A stretch of DNA of 8,754 bases from an uncultured Eubacteriales bacterium (GTDB lineage Bacteria > Bacillota > Clostridia > Lachnospirales > Lachnospiraceae), in the NCBI GenBank assembly GCA_900548855.1, contig URMF01000083.1, positions 1-8,754 of the forward strand. Direction: 5' to 3'. Positions 1 through 6,135 of this stretch are shown one piece after another (the stretch's first letter is position 1; the number at the start of each line of letters is the position of its first letter). The position numbers and the translations under genes were made by a program. The notes beneath the pieces were generated by a model, which was not told the origin of the DNA, searched no databases, and saw only the letters and a program-made list of their open reading frames with translations.

Positions 1-37
1 GAAAGTACACCTGCACACTTGGTGTGCAGAGTGTTAC
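1..37 (-). terminator. Extended hairpin, possible terminator at window edge
   Basis: CTGCACAC (11-18) and GTGTGCAG (22-29) form a perfect 8-bp stem with a 3-nt loop. The stem extends through GTACAC (5-10) against GTGTTAC (31-37) with single-base bulges. On the minus strand it is followed by TTTC at the window end, so a T-tract may continue outside. It could end the rnhB transcript or the 3' end of a small RNA. The missing flank prevents a firm call. Confidence 0.4.
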
Positions 38-148
38 ATTGCTTAGCACTGCTGCGTTCCGGGCTAAGTGCAAACGGTCCGAAAAACATATTTGTTGCAT
101 TTGTACAACGGTCGGTTTCGAAATCAGAGTTTCGCAAATGCCTATCAC
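1..148 (-). other. Hairpin-rich noncoding stretch downstream of rnhB
   Basis: This segment follows the rnhB stop codon and runs to the window edge. I see no credible gene in it. Two of the three minus-strand frames are open, but neither has a ribosome binding site or a recognisable protein family. It holds two dyads: CTTAGC (42-47) against GCTAAG (63-68), with outer TTG/CAA pairs, and an extended hairpin at 5-37. Together they suggest a structured RNA or a dispersed intergenic element rather than random spacer. The expected neighbour yraN is not visible here. Assignment to any RNA family is not possible from the sequence alone. Confidence 0.4.
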
Positions 149-901
149 CTATACAAAATTCCCAATAAATGTTCTTCTATGTATCTTACAGGGACCTATC
201 TCCTTTAATGCTGCAATATGCTTTGCACTTCCATACCCCTTGTTACTTGCAAAACCATATCCCGGATACACCTGATCCATATCCACCATAAAACGGTCCC
301 TTGTCACCTTCGCTATAATACTGGCGGCTGCAATGGATACACTCTTGGTATCTCCCTTGATGATAGCCTCCTGGGGAATATCCACTCCCGGAATAGTAAC
401 CGCATCATTTAATAAAATTTCCGGCTCAACCGGTAATTTGCTGATTGCCATCCGCATTGCGGCATAATCCGCCTGTAAAATGTTGATTTCATCAATGCAT
501 TCTTCATCTGCAAAGCCAATCCCCACAGCAACCGCTTTCTCCATAATCTCATCATACAGCAGTTCCCGTTTCTTTTCAGACAACTGTTTGGAATCATTCA
601 GATAATAAATATCAATATCCTTGGGAAGAATCACAGCTGCAGCCACAACCGGTCCTGCCAGCGGTCCTCTTCCCACTTCATCTATTCCACATATATATCG
701 GCATCTTTCGTATTTCCGTTCATACTCTTTCATGGCATTGGTGCGGGCCACCTCTGCCTCAAAGGCTGCAACCCGCTTCCTGGCAGCTTCTACCAGCTTT
801 ACGACACCTGCACGGCTATCCGCTTCAAATTGTGGTATAAGAATCTTAAGCTCTTCCACTGACGCATTTTTTAAGATTGCTTTTATCTCATTAATTCCCA
901 T
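149..901 (-). CDS. rnhB: Ribonuclease HII
   Basis: RNase HII cleaves the RNA strand of RNA-DNA hybrids and removes misincorporated ribonucleotides from DNA in the cytoplasm. The 250-residue protein has an N-terminal extension of about 68 residues, as in Bacillus RnhB, followed by the catalytic domain. The hallmark GIDEVGRGPLAGP (72-84) supplies the catalytic Asp74 and Glu75. LLNDAV gives Asp166 and VTRDR gives Asp202, completing the DEDD set. DSKQLSEKKR (103-112), KGDTKSVSIAAASIIAKV (182-199) and the C-terminal GPCKIHRRTF (236-245) are also family signatures. I chose the ATG at 901, which follows a GGGAG site and matches the family N-terminus. An upstream extension to 1015 would overlap the preceding signal peptidase gene and lacks a good site. 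It is the last gene of the lepB-rbgA-lepB unit, 97 nt after lepB, and I see no clear promoter in that gap. Confidence 0.96.
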   Translation of the reverse strand: MGINEIKAILKNASVEELKILIPQFEADSRAGVVKLVEAARKRVAAFEAEVARTNAMKEYERKYERCRYICGIDEVGRGPLAGPVVAAAVILPKDIDIYYLNDSKQLSEKKRELLYDEIMEKAVAVGIGFADEECIDEINILQADYAAMRMAISKLPVEPEILLNDAVTIPGVDIPQEAIIKGDTKSVSIAAASIIAKVTRDRFMVDMDQVYPGYGFASNKGYGSAKHIAALKEIGPCKIHRRTFIGNFV

Positions 902-998
902 TTTTCCCGTATCTCCCTTTTTATATAACAAAAGCTGTCGCACAAAACACATACGATTAAGTAACCCATGGTTTAATACCTGCGGCAGCCCTGTCCTA

Positions 999-1568
999 CT
1001 ATTCAACTTTTCCAAATTTTGACAATGGCCAGATTCTTAAAATAGCTTTTCCCTCCAGCTCATCCTTATGGATATTTCCCACCTCTTCAAAACGGGAATC
1101 CTTACTGTCATTGCGGTTATCACCCATTACAAAGTATTCGTCTTCTCCAAGAATTATATCTTCCTCCGCCCTGCCAATCATATTGGGTTCAATAGTTTCA
1201 TAACCATATTCCTCTTCCAAAGGTGTACCATTAATATAAATTGTACCTTCCTCATCAATCCTTACCTTTTCTCCCGGCAGCCCGATAATACGTTTAATAT
1301 AATATACAGAACTGTCATGGTACGGAAAAACCACAATATCAAACCGCTCCGGGTCTTTAAAGCGATAAGAAAGCTTATCAATCCAAAGATTATCACCATC
1401 CTCCAAGGTATCATACATAGAGCTTCCGCTTACCTCTGTACGCTGTCCCACAAAAGTAATAATAAGCCATACTACTATAACAACAAATACGATATAAATA
1501 ACCATTCCTATTATTTCTTTTACGATATTAACCTCTTCTTCCTGTACATTATTTTTCTTCTTTGCCAT
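999..1568 (-). CDS. lepB: Signal peptidase I (second copy)
   Basis: Type I signal peptidase, a membrane-anchored Ser/Lys protease that removes signal peptides from exported proteins on the outer face of the membrane. The 189-residue protein has one N-terminal membrane anchor (about 19-41) and then the S26 catalytic fold. The nucleophile is Ser50 in SGSSM and the general base is Lys92 in YIKRIIGLPGEKV. The C-terminal box GDNRNDSKDSR (149-159) is intact. The usual Pro after SMx is Asp53 (SMYDTL). The ATG at 1568 is preceded by AAGGAG nine bases upstream, overlapping the rbgA stop codon, so translation is probably coupled to rbgA. A longer in-frame start at 1622 would overlap rbgA and is unlikely. 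It is a clear paralogue of the lepB at 2444-3028 but not a recent copy, since the two differ over most of their length. Confidence 0.94.
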   Translation of the reverse strand: MAKKKNNVQEEEVNIVKEIIGMVIYIVFVVIVVWLIITFVGQRTEVSGSSMYDTLEDGDNLWIDKLSYRFKDPERFDIVVFPYHDSSVYYIKRIIGLPGEKVRIDEEGTIYINGTPLEEEYGYETIEPNMIGRAEEDIILGEDEYFVMGDNRNDSKDSRFEEVGNIHKDELEGKAILRIWPLSKFGKVE

Positions 1569-1581
1569 ACTTCTTAACTCC

Positions 1582-2424
1582 TTATCCCGGCTGCTCCACG
1601 GAAATTCTTCCAAGCCTGCCATTTCTAAACTCTTCTAATATGATTCCTGCGGCCTTTTCATAATCCAGTTCCTTCCCCTTTAACAGGCATCCGCGTTTTT
1701 CTGCAATCTCTCCCAAAATAGCTGATGCTTCCGAATCCTCCTGAACCTGATAACGCTTCTCCAAAATACCCGGATACTGTTCCTTCAGAAATGTTATCAG
1801 CTTACAGGAAAGCTCTGTTTTTTGCAAAATCTCATCATTAATGGAACCGATAAATGCAAGATGCTCTCCCACAAGCTCATCCTCAAACTTAGGCCAGAGA
1901 ATCCCCGGTGTATCCAATAATTCTATATTCTTATTAAGTCGAATCCACTGTTTTCCTTTTGTCACTCCCGGTTTATTTCCAACCTTTGTACACGCCTTCT
2001 TTGCGTAGGAATTAATAAATGTGGATTTGCCAACATTGGGAATCCCCACAATCATGGCGCGTATAGGACGATTCAAAATTCCACGCCGCCGGTCTCTCTC
2101 TATCTTTTCTTTACATGCCTCCTGAATCTTAGCGGTAATCACCTTCATTCCCTGTCCATCCCTGGCATTAATAATAACTACTGTAATTCCCTTTTCTTTA
2201 AAATATGCTTCCCACTTTGCAGTCACTGCATCATCTGCCAAATCACATTTATTCAGCAGCACCAGACGGAATTTATTATTTGCCAGTGAATCAATATCCG
2301 GATTACGACTGGAAAAGGGGACTCTGGCGTCTAATAGTTCAATCACGATGTCAATTAATTTGATATCTTCCTGCATCATACGCTTTGCCTTTGTCATATG
2401 ACCTGGATACCATTGAATATTCAT
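1582..2424 (-). CDS. rbgA: Ribosome biogenesis GTPase RbgA (YlqF)
   Basis: Cytoplasmic GTPase needed for late maturation of the 50S ribosomal subunit in Firmicutes. The 280-residue length matches Bacillus RbgA (about 282). The GTPase motifs are circularly permuted, as expected for the YlqF/YawG family: G4 NKCD (58-61) comes before G1 GIPNVGKST (127-135), then G2 in KPGVTKG (151-157) and G3 DTPG (171-174). The N-terminus MNIQWYPGHMTKAKR is the family signature. A C-terminal helical RNA-binding domain follows from about 200. The ATG at 2424 has GAGGAG six bases upstream. The gene lies 19 nt after the first lepB and 13 nt before the second, with no terminator on either side, so the three are almost certainly co-transcribed. 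Confidence 0.96.
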   Translation of the reverse strand: MNIQWYPGHMTKAKRMMQEDIKLIDIVIELLDARVPFSSRNPDIDSLANNKFRLVLLNKCDLADDAVTAKWEAYFKEKGITVVIINARDGQGMKVITAKIQEACKEKIERDRRRGILNRPIRAMIVGIPNVGKSTFINSYAKKACTKVGNKPGVTKGKQWIRLNKNIELLDTPGILWPKFEDELVGEHLAFIGSINDEILQKTELSCKLITFLKEQYPGILEKRYQVQEDSEASAILGEIAEKRGCLLKGKELDYEKAAGIILEEFRNGRLGRISVEQPG

Positions 2425-2443
2425 ATCAAACTCCTCTATCTTA

Positions 2444-3028
2444 TTATTTTACAAAACCAAAATCGCTTCTTGGAGAAATACGGAAGAAAACCCTGCCACT
2501 GATTTCCTTTTTAGAGATATTTCCAATATTGACATACCGGGAATCTTCACTGTTGTTACAGTTGTCTCCCATTACAAAGTATTCCTCTTCTCCCAATGTA
2601 ATCTCATCCAGCGCGATTCCCTCTGTCATAATTAAATCCTCAAAGGGCAGGTCTGTTAAAACCTTTCCATCAATAAAAATATGTCCGTTTTTAATCTGAA
2701 CCTTTTCACCTGGAAGACCGATAATACGCTTAATATTAAAATAGCTTTCCGTGTCCTCTTTTAACTTAAATGCTATCATATCATAACGTTTTGGATTATG
2801 AAAGGTATAAGAACGCTTGTTAATCAGCACCACATCCTGGTTTGACAATGCCGGTTCCATACTTTGTCCAATCATTGTAACAGACTGAATTCCAAATGTC
2901 ACGAGACTATACGCAAGAATTATAACAATCAAAATAGAAAGCGCCCACTGTCCAATCTCGGACATAAAATCTTTTATATCAAATTCATCTCTGTCATAAC
3001 TGCTCCGGTACCTTCTTCGACGTCTCAT
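2444..3028 (-). CDS. lepB: Signal peptidase I (first copy)
   Basis: Type I signal peptidase of family S26, 194 residues. An Arg-rich cytoplasmic start (MRRRRRYR) precedes a single membrane anchor at about 28-48. Catalytic Ser56 lies in GQSMEPAL and Lys100 in FNIKRIIGLPGEKV. The C-terminal box reads GDNCNNSEDSR (154-164), with Cys157 where Arg is usual; Asp162, Ser163 and Arg164 are kept, so activity is expected. The ATG at 3028 follows AAGGAGG with a short 4-nt gap. It opens the lepB-rbgA-lepB unit and is preceded by its own promoter at 3068-3096. Having two paralogues suggests a division of substrates or expression conditions, which the sequence cannot resolve. Confidence 0.94.
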   Translation of the reverse strand: MRRRRRYRSSYDRDEFDIKDFMSEIGQWALSILIVIILAYSLVTFGIQSVTMIGQSMEPALSNQDVVLINKRSYTFHNPKRYDMIAFKLKEDTESYFNIKRIIGLPGEKVQIKNGHIFIDGKVLTDLPFEDLIMTEGIALDEITLGEEEYFVMGDNCNNSEDSRYVNIGNISKKEISGRVFFRISPRSDFGFVK

Positions 3029-3067
3029 ATAGCCTCCTTATCCTGGTATGTTTATTCATTTTTATAA

Positions 3068-3096
3068 ATTATCCCATAAAACATTTATTTTTTCAT
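3068..3096 (-). promoter_or_regulatory. Promoter of lepB-rbgA-lepB unit
   Basis: On the minus strand, ATGAAA (3096-3091, four of six to TTGACA) is followed after 17 nt by GATAAT (3073-3068, five of six to TATAAT). The -10 is preceded by TATGG, giving the TRTGn extended -10 typical of Gram-positive sigma-A promoters. It lies between the rplS terminator and lepB, which supports a new transcription start about 30-35 nt before the lepB ATG. Confidence 0.65.
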
Positions 3097-3124
3097 GAAT
3101 TCTATTTTAGTTTACTACATTACA

Positions 3125-3163
3125 GAACAAAAGGCTAGAGTAAAGATAAACATTACTCCAGCC
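3125..3163 (-). terminator. Intrinsic terminator of rplS
   Basis: GGCTGGAGTAA (minus, 3163-3153) pairs with TTACTCTAGCC (3143-3133) as an 11-bp stem with one G-U pair and a 9-nt loop. TTTT followed by GTTCT comes next. It begins 18 nt after the rplS stop codon and separates rplS from the lepB promoter. Confidence 0.8.
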
Positions 3164-3176
3164 CCTTCATGCCTAA

Positions 3177-3190
3177 AAGATTATTTTACT
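3177..3190 (-). repeat. 14-bp direct repeat, copy at rplS 3' end
   Basis: AGTAAAATAATCTT on the minus strand, overlapping the last codons and stop of rplS. An identical copy lies in the rplS leader at 3562-3575, so the pair brackets the gene. Confidence 0.6.
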
Positions 3191-3528
3191 AACTCTTTTA
3201 CTCTTGCTGCCTTACCTACTCTCTCACGTAAGTAGTATAATTTAGCACGTCTAACTTTACCATGTCTTACAACCTCAATCTTTTCTACGATTGGAGAATG
3301 CAATGGCCAAGTTTTTTCCACACCAACACCGTTTGAATTCTTACGAACGGTAAATGTCTCTCTGTTGCTTCCACCCTGACGCTTAATTACAGTTCCTTCA
3401 AAAACCTGAATTCTCTCTCTGTTACCCTCTTTTACCTTGGCAGATACTCTAACTGTATCGCCTACCTTGAAGTCTGCAACTTCAGCCTTTAACTGTGCAG
3501 CTTCAATGTTCTTAATAATATCGTTCAT
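3181..3528 (-). CDS. rplS: 50S ribosomal protein L19
   Basis: L19 is a large-subunit protein at the 30S-50S interface. The 115-residue product has the full family pattern: a KVGDTVRV-like beta strand (here FKVGDTVRV), VKEGNRERIQVFEG, VIKRQGG, ETFTVRK, GVGVEKTWPLHSP and the basic C-terminus GKVRRAKLYYLRERVGKAAR. I prefer the ATG at 3528, six bases after AAGGAGG, to the adjacent GTG at 3531, which would sit only 3 nt from the site. The gene has its own promoter, a leader of about 110 nt and its own terminator, so it can be expressed as a single-gene unit although it lies within the trmD neighbourhood. Confidence 0.97.
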   Translation of the reverse strand: MNDIIKNIEAAQLKAEVADFKVGDTVRVSAKVKEGNRERIQVFEGTVIKRQGGSNRETFTVRKNSNGVGVEKTWPLHSPIVEKIEVVRHGKVRRAKLYYLRERVGKAARVKELVK

Positions 3529-3638
3529 CACGAACCTCCTTAGAATATAAGACGTTCTTGCAAGATTATTTTACTGTGACTCGCAGAGGACCATCCAATT
3601 TTAAATACAGACTTCTTTCTCAGACAAGAAGTCGCAAC
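3529..3638 (-). promoter_or_regulatory. rplS 5' leader, candidate L19 leader RNA
   Basis: The transcript predicted from the promoter at 3645-3673 carries about 110 untranslated bases. GACTTCTT (minus, 3633-3626) and AAGAAGTC (3617-3610) form a perfect 8-bp stem with an 8-nt loop near the 5' end. A G-rich block, GGATGGTCCTCTGCGAGTC, then precedes the ribosome binding site AAGGAGG. Bacillus-type L19 leader RNAs sit in the same place and are thought to mediate autoregulation by L19. The assignment rests on position and structure, not on a model match. Confidence 0.5.
3562..3575 (-). repeat. 14-bp direct repeat, copy in rplS leader
   Basis: AGTAAAATAATCTT on the minus strand, identical to the copy over the rplS stop codon (3177-3190). 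Confidence 0.6.
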
Positions 3639-3644
3639 TCAATT

Positions 3645-3673
3645 AATGTAACATAATTAATAAAAAAATGCAA
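3645..3673 (-). promoter_or_regulatory. Promoter of rplS
   Basis: TTGCAT (minus, 3673-3668) and TACATT (3650-3645) are separated by exactly 17 nt. TATGT directly before the -10 forms a TRTGn extended -10. It lies in the AT-rich gap after the unknown membrane gene, with the predicted start near 3638. Confidence 0.65.
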
Positions 3674-3702
3674 GCATTATCTACTGTTTTTCAGGCACAT
3701 CC

Positions 3703-4818
3703 CTAAAAAATAATCTCTGATTTCTTTTTTTTGATTTCTGTAAGCTCCTTTTTATAGTCTTCAATGGTTTCCAGCAGCTCCTTCCGCTTATTTCTGACAG
3801 GAACCATACCATTGCAAAACGCATATTCCATTGTCAGTCTGCTGTCATGCTCCACCAGATATAATAAAATGGGACGTTTGCATTTACGTTCCAGATAGAT
3901 TATGTAGCATACGCTTCCAATTATACAGAGAATACTTGTAATCGTTGACGCAATCCCAGTAAATGCACTCTGCACAACCGCCACCAGCACATAAATAATT
4001 ACGAAAAATAAAAACTGCTTTTTTATGATTTCAAACTCATCATCAATGGTGACAATCTCTTTATTAATCTTCTGCAGCCTGCCATCTAACTGAATCAGGT
4101 AATTATTAATGTACTGCTCCTCATGGGTATAAAACTCATGAAGCTGCAAAGCATCCTGTGTACTAACACTCTCTTCCTTTAAAGAAAATGCGCCCGTTTT
4201 CTTCGTTTCATCTGGCTTCTCATCAAATAGAACACCCTTTCTCCTTAAAACTTCTTCTCTCTGTTCTTTTTCCTCCAATATAGTTTTCTGTTTTTCAGTC
4301 AGTTCAAGAATTTTCCTGTCCAGAAACCCAATTTTTTCTTCCAGCAGCTTTATCCTTTCTCTTGATTTTATTTCATCACTCTGAAATGTGTTAATATCAT
4401 GCTTCTTGGCAAACCGTAGAGATTTTTCCGGCTTCATGCTGACAAAAAGCAGCGCCAGCATCTCTAATTCCTGTTTTATCATCTTTAAATCGATATATCC
4501 CACAGGTACAAGTAAAAGCACGGAAAATAGAAAAGCAACGCCAGCCGCACCGTTCTCAGACATCTCCGAATAATTTATCATATAATTAAATATTATATAA
4601 ACAATGCCCAGAACAATCAATGAAAAGAGTATAATAATAAGCAGCTGGGAAACTACCGAGCTTTCTATCTTTTGTTTACGCTTTGGAATATAGCTGTAAT
4701 GAAACTTCTCACTGCTAAGCTGCAATTCCAAATCCTGCTTTTCACATTTGCAGCTATATATCTGCTCTGCCACTTTAAGCAGCTCCGGCTTTTCGTAACC
4801 ATATCCTCCTATTTCCAT
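3703..4818 (-). CDS. Unknown membrane protein with coiled coils
   Basis: I do not recognise this 371-residue protein and assign no function. It shows four hydrophobic segments in two pairs: about 58-81 and 92-110, then 269-287 and 290-309. Between the pairs lies a charged segment rich in Glu and Lys (about 150-195 and 230-268) with heptad-like spacing, for example RIKLLEEKIGFLDRKILEL. A second short coiled coil (342-371) ends in ELTEIKKKKSEIIF. The N-terminal 50 residues carry two Cys (YSCKC, 21-25). The pattern suggests a multipass membrane protein with cytoplasmic helical parts. The ATG at 4818 has GAGGAG about 12 nt upstream, rather far. It begins 18 nt after trmD, so it is probably co-transcribed with rimM-trmD, and it separates trmD from rplS, which are adjacent in Bacillus. 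Codon use looks ordinary and there are no flanking mobile-element marks. Confidence 0.85.
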   Translation of the reverse strand: MEIGGYGYEKPELLKVAEQIYSCKCEKQDLELQLSSEKFHYSYIPKRKQKIESSVVSQLLIIILFSLIVLGIVYIIFNYMINYSEMSENGAAGVAFLFSVLLLVPVGYIDLKMIKQELEMLALLFVSMKPEKSLRFAKKHDINTFQSDEIKSRERIKLLEEKIGFLDRKILELTEKQKTILEEKEQREEVLRRKGVLFDEKPDETKKTGAFSLKEESVSTQDALQLHEFYTHEEQYINNYLIQLDGRLQKINKEIVTIDDEFEIIKKQFLFFVIIYVLVAVVQSAFTGIASTITSILCIIGSVCYIIYLERKCKRPILLYLVEHDSRLTMEYAFCNGMVPVRNKRKELLETIEDYKKELTEIKKKKSEIIF

Positions 4819-4836
4819 GACAGCACCACTCTCCTC

Positions 4837-5562
4837 TCATTTATTTAATAAATCTGGTCTCCGCTCCATGGTCCGCTGAACCGACTGCTCCTGCCGCCAC
4901 GTTTCAATATTCTTATGATGACCGCTAAGCAGTACCTCCGGCACCTTTCTCCCCATGAACTCCTCCGGTCTGGTATACTGGGGATACTCCAAAAGGTTAT
5001 CGTGGAAAGTCTCAAACTCTGCGCTGGCATCATTATTCAGCACCCCCGGCACCAGCCTGGACACCGTATCTATCACTACCATAGCGGGTAATTCGCCGCC
5101 TGTCAATACATAATCCCCTATGGAAAGATTATCGGTCACAATCATCTCCAATACCCGCTCATCAATCCCTTCATAATGTCCGCAAAGTAAAACGATATCC
5201 TCCTCCTTTGCAAGCTCTTCGGCAATAGACTGGTTAAATACCCTTCCCTGGGGCGTCATATAAATCACCCTGAGTCTGCCTGCCTCTCCCACACCAGAAC
5301 CGTCCTTTTCCCTGCTCCGGCGTTCGTTTACCGCATTTCTCACATGCTCATAGGCTCTGTAAACCGGTCCCGGCTGCATCACCATGCCGGCTCCTCCGCC
5401 ATAGGGATAATCATCCACATGTCCGTGTCTATTCTCTGCAAAGTCACGGATATTGGTTGCTTCAATGGTAATATATCCATTTTTCACTGCCCGCCCGGTA
5501 ATGGAGGTATTAAGCCCATCCTTTACCATCTCCGGAAATAATGTTAATACATGAAAATGCAT
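4837..5562 (-). CDS. trmD: tRNA (guanine-N1)-methyltransferase
   Basis: TrmD methylates G37 next to the anticodon using S-adenosylmethionine, which prevents +1 frameshifting. The 241-residue protein has the SPOUT trefoil-knot domain with YPYGGGAGMVMQPGP (52-66), LLCGHYEGIDERV (125-137) and SIGDYVLTGGELPAMVVID (147-165). The C-terminal domain starts at about 185 with LLEYPQYTRPEEFMGRKVPE. Arg169 (SRLVPGVL) matches the E. coli catalytic Arg154. The residue aligning with E. coli Asp169 is Glu184 (SAEFETF), a conservative change. A polar insert (about 81-95) lies between the halves of the domain. The ATG at 5562 is one base after the rimM TGA, and its GGAGG site lies inside the last rimM codons, so the two are translationally coupled. 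Confidence 0.97.
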   Translation of the reverse strand: MHFHVLTLFPEMVKDGLNTSITGRAVKNGYITIEATNIRDFAENRHGHVDDYPYGGGAGMVMQPGPVYRAYEHVRNAVNERRSREKDGSGVGEAGRLRVIYMTPQGRVFNQSIAEELAKEEDIVLLCGHYEGIDERVLEMIVTDNLSIGDYVLTGGELPAMVVIDTVSRLVPGVLNNDASAEFETFHDNLLEYPQYTRPEEFMGRKVPEVLLSGHHKNIETWRQEQSVQRTMERRPDLLNK

Positions 5563-5563
5563 C

Positions 5564-6073
5564 TCACTCCTCCATTCCCCTCATCAGACGAATTGTCATT
5601 TTCCTGTTTTCCATATCCACATTTAAAATACATTCCTTTATTGCAGGCAGCAGCCATTCCCTTTTATCTTCACCGGTTACCACATATACGTCATTGGCCC
5701 CTGTGGGGATAATTTCAGTGAGTGTTCCTAATAGGCTGCCATCCTTCTTATAAACAGAAATACCGATTAAATCTGTGACAAAATATTCGTCCTTCTCCAA
5801 CTTCACTGCATGTGCTCTATCTACAAAAAGCTTACACTGCTTATATTTCTCTACATCATTGATATTGTCTATCTCTTTAAATTTAAGAATAACCATATTT
5901 TTAAAAAATTTACAGCCCAGAACCTCAACCGGAAGCATTTCATTTTTATATTCAATATAGCATTCCTTTAATTTCTTAAATCGATTATTGTCATCCGTTG
6001 TGGGAAATACCTTTACTTCACCCTTAATTCCATGTGTGGATGTAATCACACCAACCTGTAATAAATCTTCCAT
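5564..6073 (-). CDS. rimM: Ribosome maturation factor RimM
   Basis: RimM binds S19 and helps mature the 30S head domain. The 169-residue protein has the N-terminal RimM barrel with the hallmark VGVITSTHGIKGEVKV (7-22). A PRC-barrel domain follows from about 95, with YFVTDLIGISV (97-107), PTGANDVYVV (123-132) and EWLLPAIKECIL (139-150). I chose the ATG at 6073, which follows GGAGG at a 4-nt gap. The upstream in-frame ATG at 6112 would place the terminator stem and its T-tract inside the coding region and is rejected. The gene lies directly after an intrinsic-terminator structure, so its expression must depend on readthrough or on a promoter inside khpA. It is coupled to trmD at its 3' end. Confidence 0.96.
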   Translation of the reverse strand: MEDLLQVGVITSTHGIKGEVKVFPTTDDNNRFKKLKECYIEYKNEMLPVEVLGCKFFKNMVILKFKEIDNINDVEKYKQCKLFVDRAHAVKLEKDEYFVTDLIGISVYKKDGSLLGTLTEIIPTGANDVYVVTGEDKREWLLPAIKECILNVDMENRKMTIRLMRGMEE

Positions 6074-6078
6074 TTTTC

Positions 6079-6105
6079 CTCCATTTATTATTAAAAAAAA
6101 TGGAG
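6079..6105 (-). promoter_or_regulatory. Alternative hairpin masking rimM ribosome binding site
   Basis: CTCCATTT (minus, 6105-6098) and AAATGGAG (6086-6079) are perfectly complementary over 8 bp with an 11-nt loop. The second arm contains most of the rimM ribosome binding site. The first arm overlaps the 3' arm and T-tract of the terminator at 6093-6127, so the two structures cannot form together. Any role in controlling rimM-trmD is inference. Confidence 0.4.
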
Positions 6106-6127
6106 CTGCCAAATCAATGACAGCTCC
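6093..6127 (-). terminator. Intrinsic terminator or attenuator, khpA-rimM
   Basis: GGAGCTGTCA (minus, 6127-6118) pairs with TGGCAGCTCC (6111-6102) in a 10-bp stem with one G-U pair and a 6-nt loop. The stem is followed by A and eight T residues (6100-6093). This is the strongest intrinsic terminator in the window, yet it lies inside the operon, 8 nt after the khpA stop. Only about 20 nt remain before rimM, too little for a promoter, so partial termination to lower rimM-trmD relative to ffh-rpsP-khpA is the likely role. Confidence 0.85.
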
Positions 6128-6135
6128 TCCATGGA

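Noticed and set aside
43..69. CIRCE-like heat-shock operator (TTAGCACTG, nine bases, GGGCTAAGT)
   Set aside because: The left half matches TTAGCACTC in eight of nine bases, but the right half is offset and does not match GAGTGCTAA. No chaperone gene is adjacent.
1..120. SRP RNA (ffs), suggested by GGAA followed by AGCAG on the minus strand
   Set aside because: The closing stem around GGAA is not formed and the typical GUCAGG half of the symmetric loop is absent. The longer Alu-type 5' domain expected in Clostridia is also missing.
1..148. Start of yraN or a readthrough extension of rnhB
   Set aside because: Frames are open past the rnhB TAG, but the translation is Cys-rich, matches no YraN motif and has no ribosome binding site. 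RnhB already ends at the normal family C-terminus.
902..998. Promoter for rnhB in the lepB-rnhB gap
   Set aside because: TTGTGC and TATATA-like strings occur but with about 11 nt between them, far from functional spacing.
1068..1577. 169-codon plus-strand frame antisense to the second lepB
   Set aside because: It is a shadow of a well-supported signal peptidase gene. The product is a run of hydrophobic and Asn/Tyr residues produced by the reverse strand of the gene.
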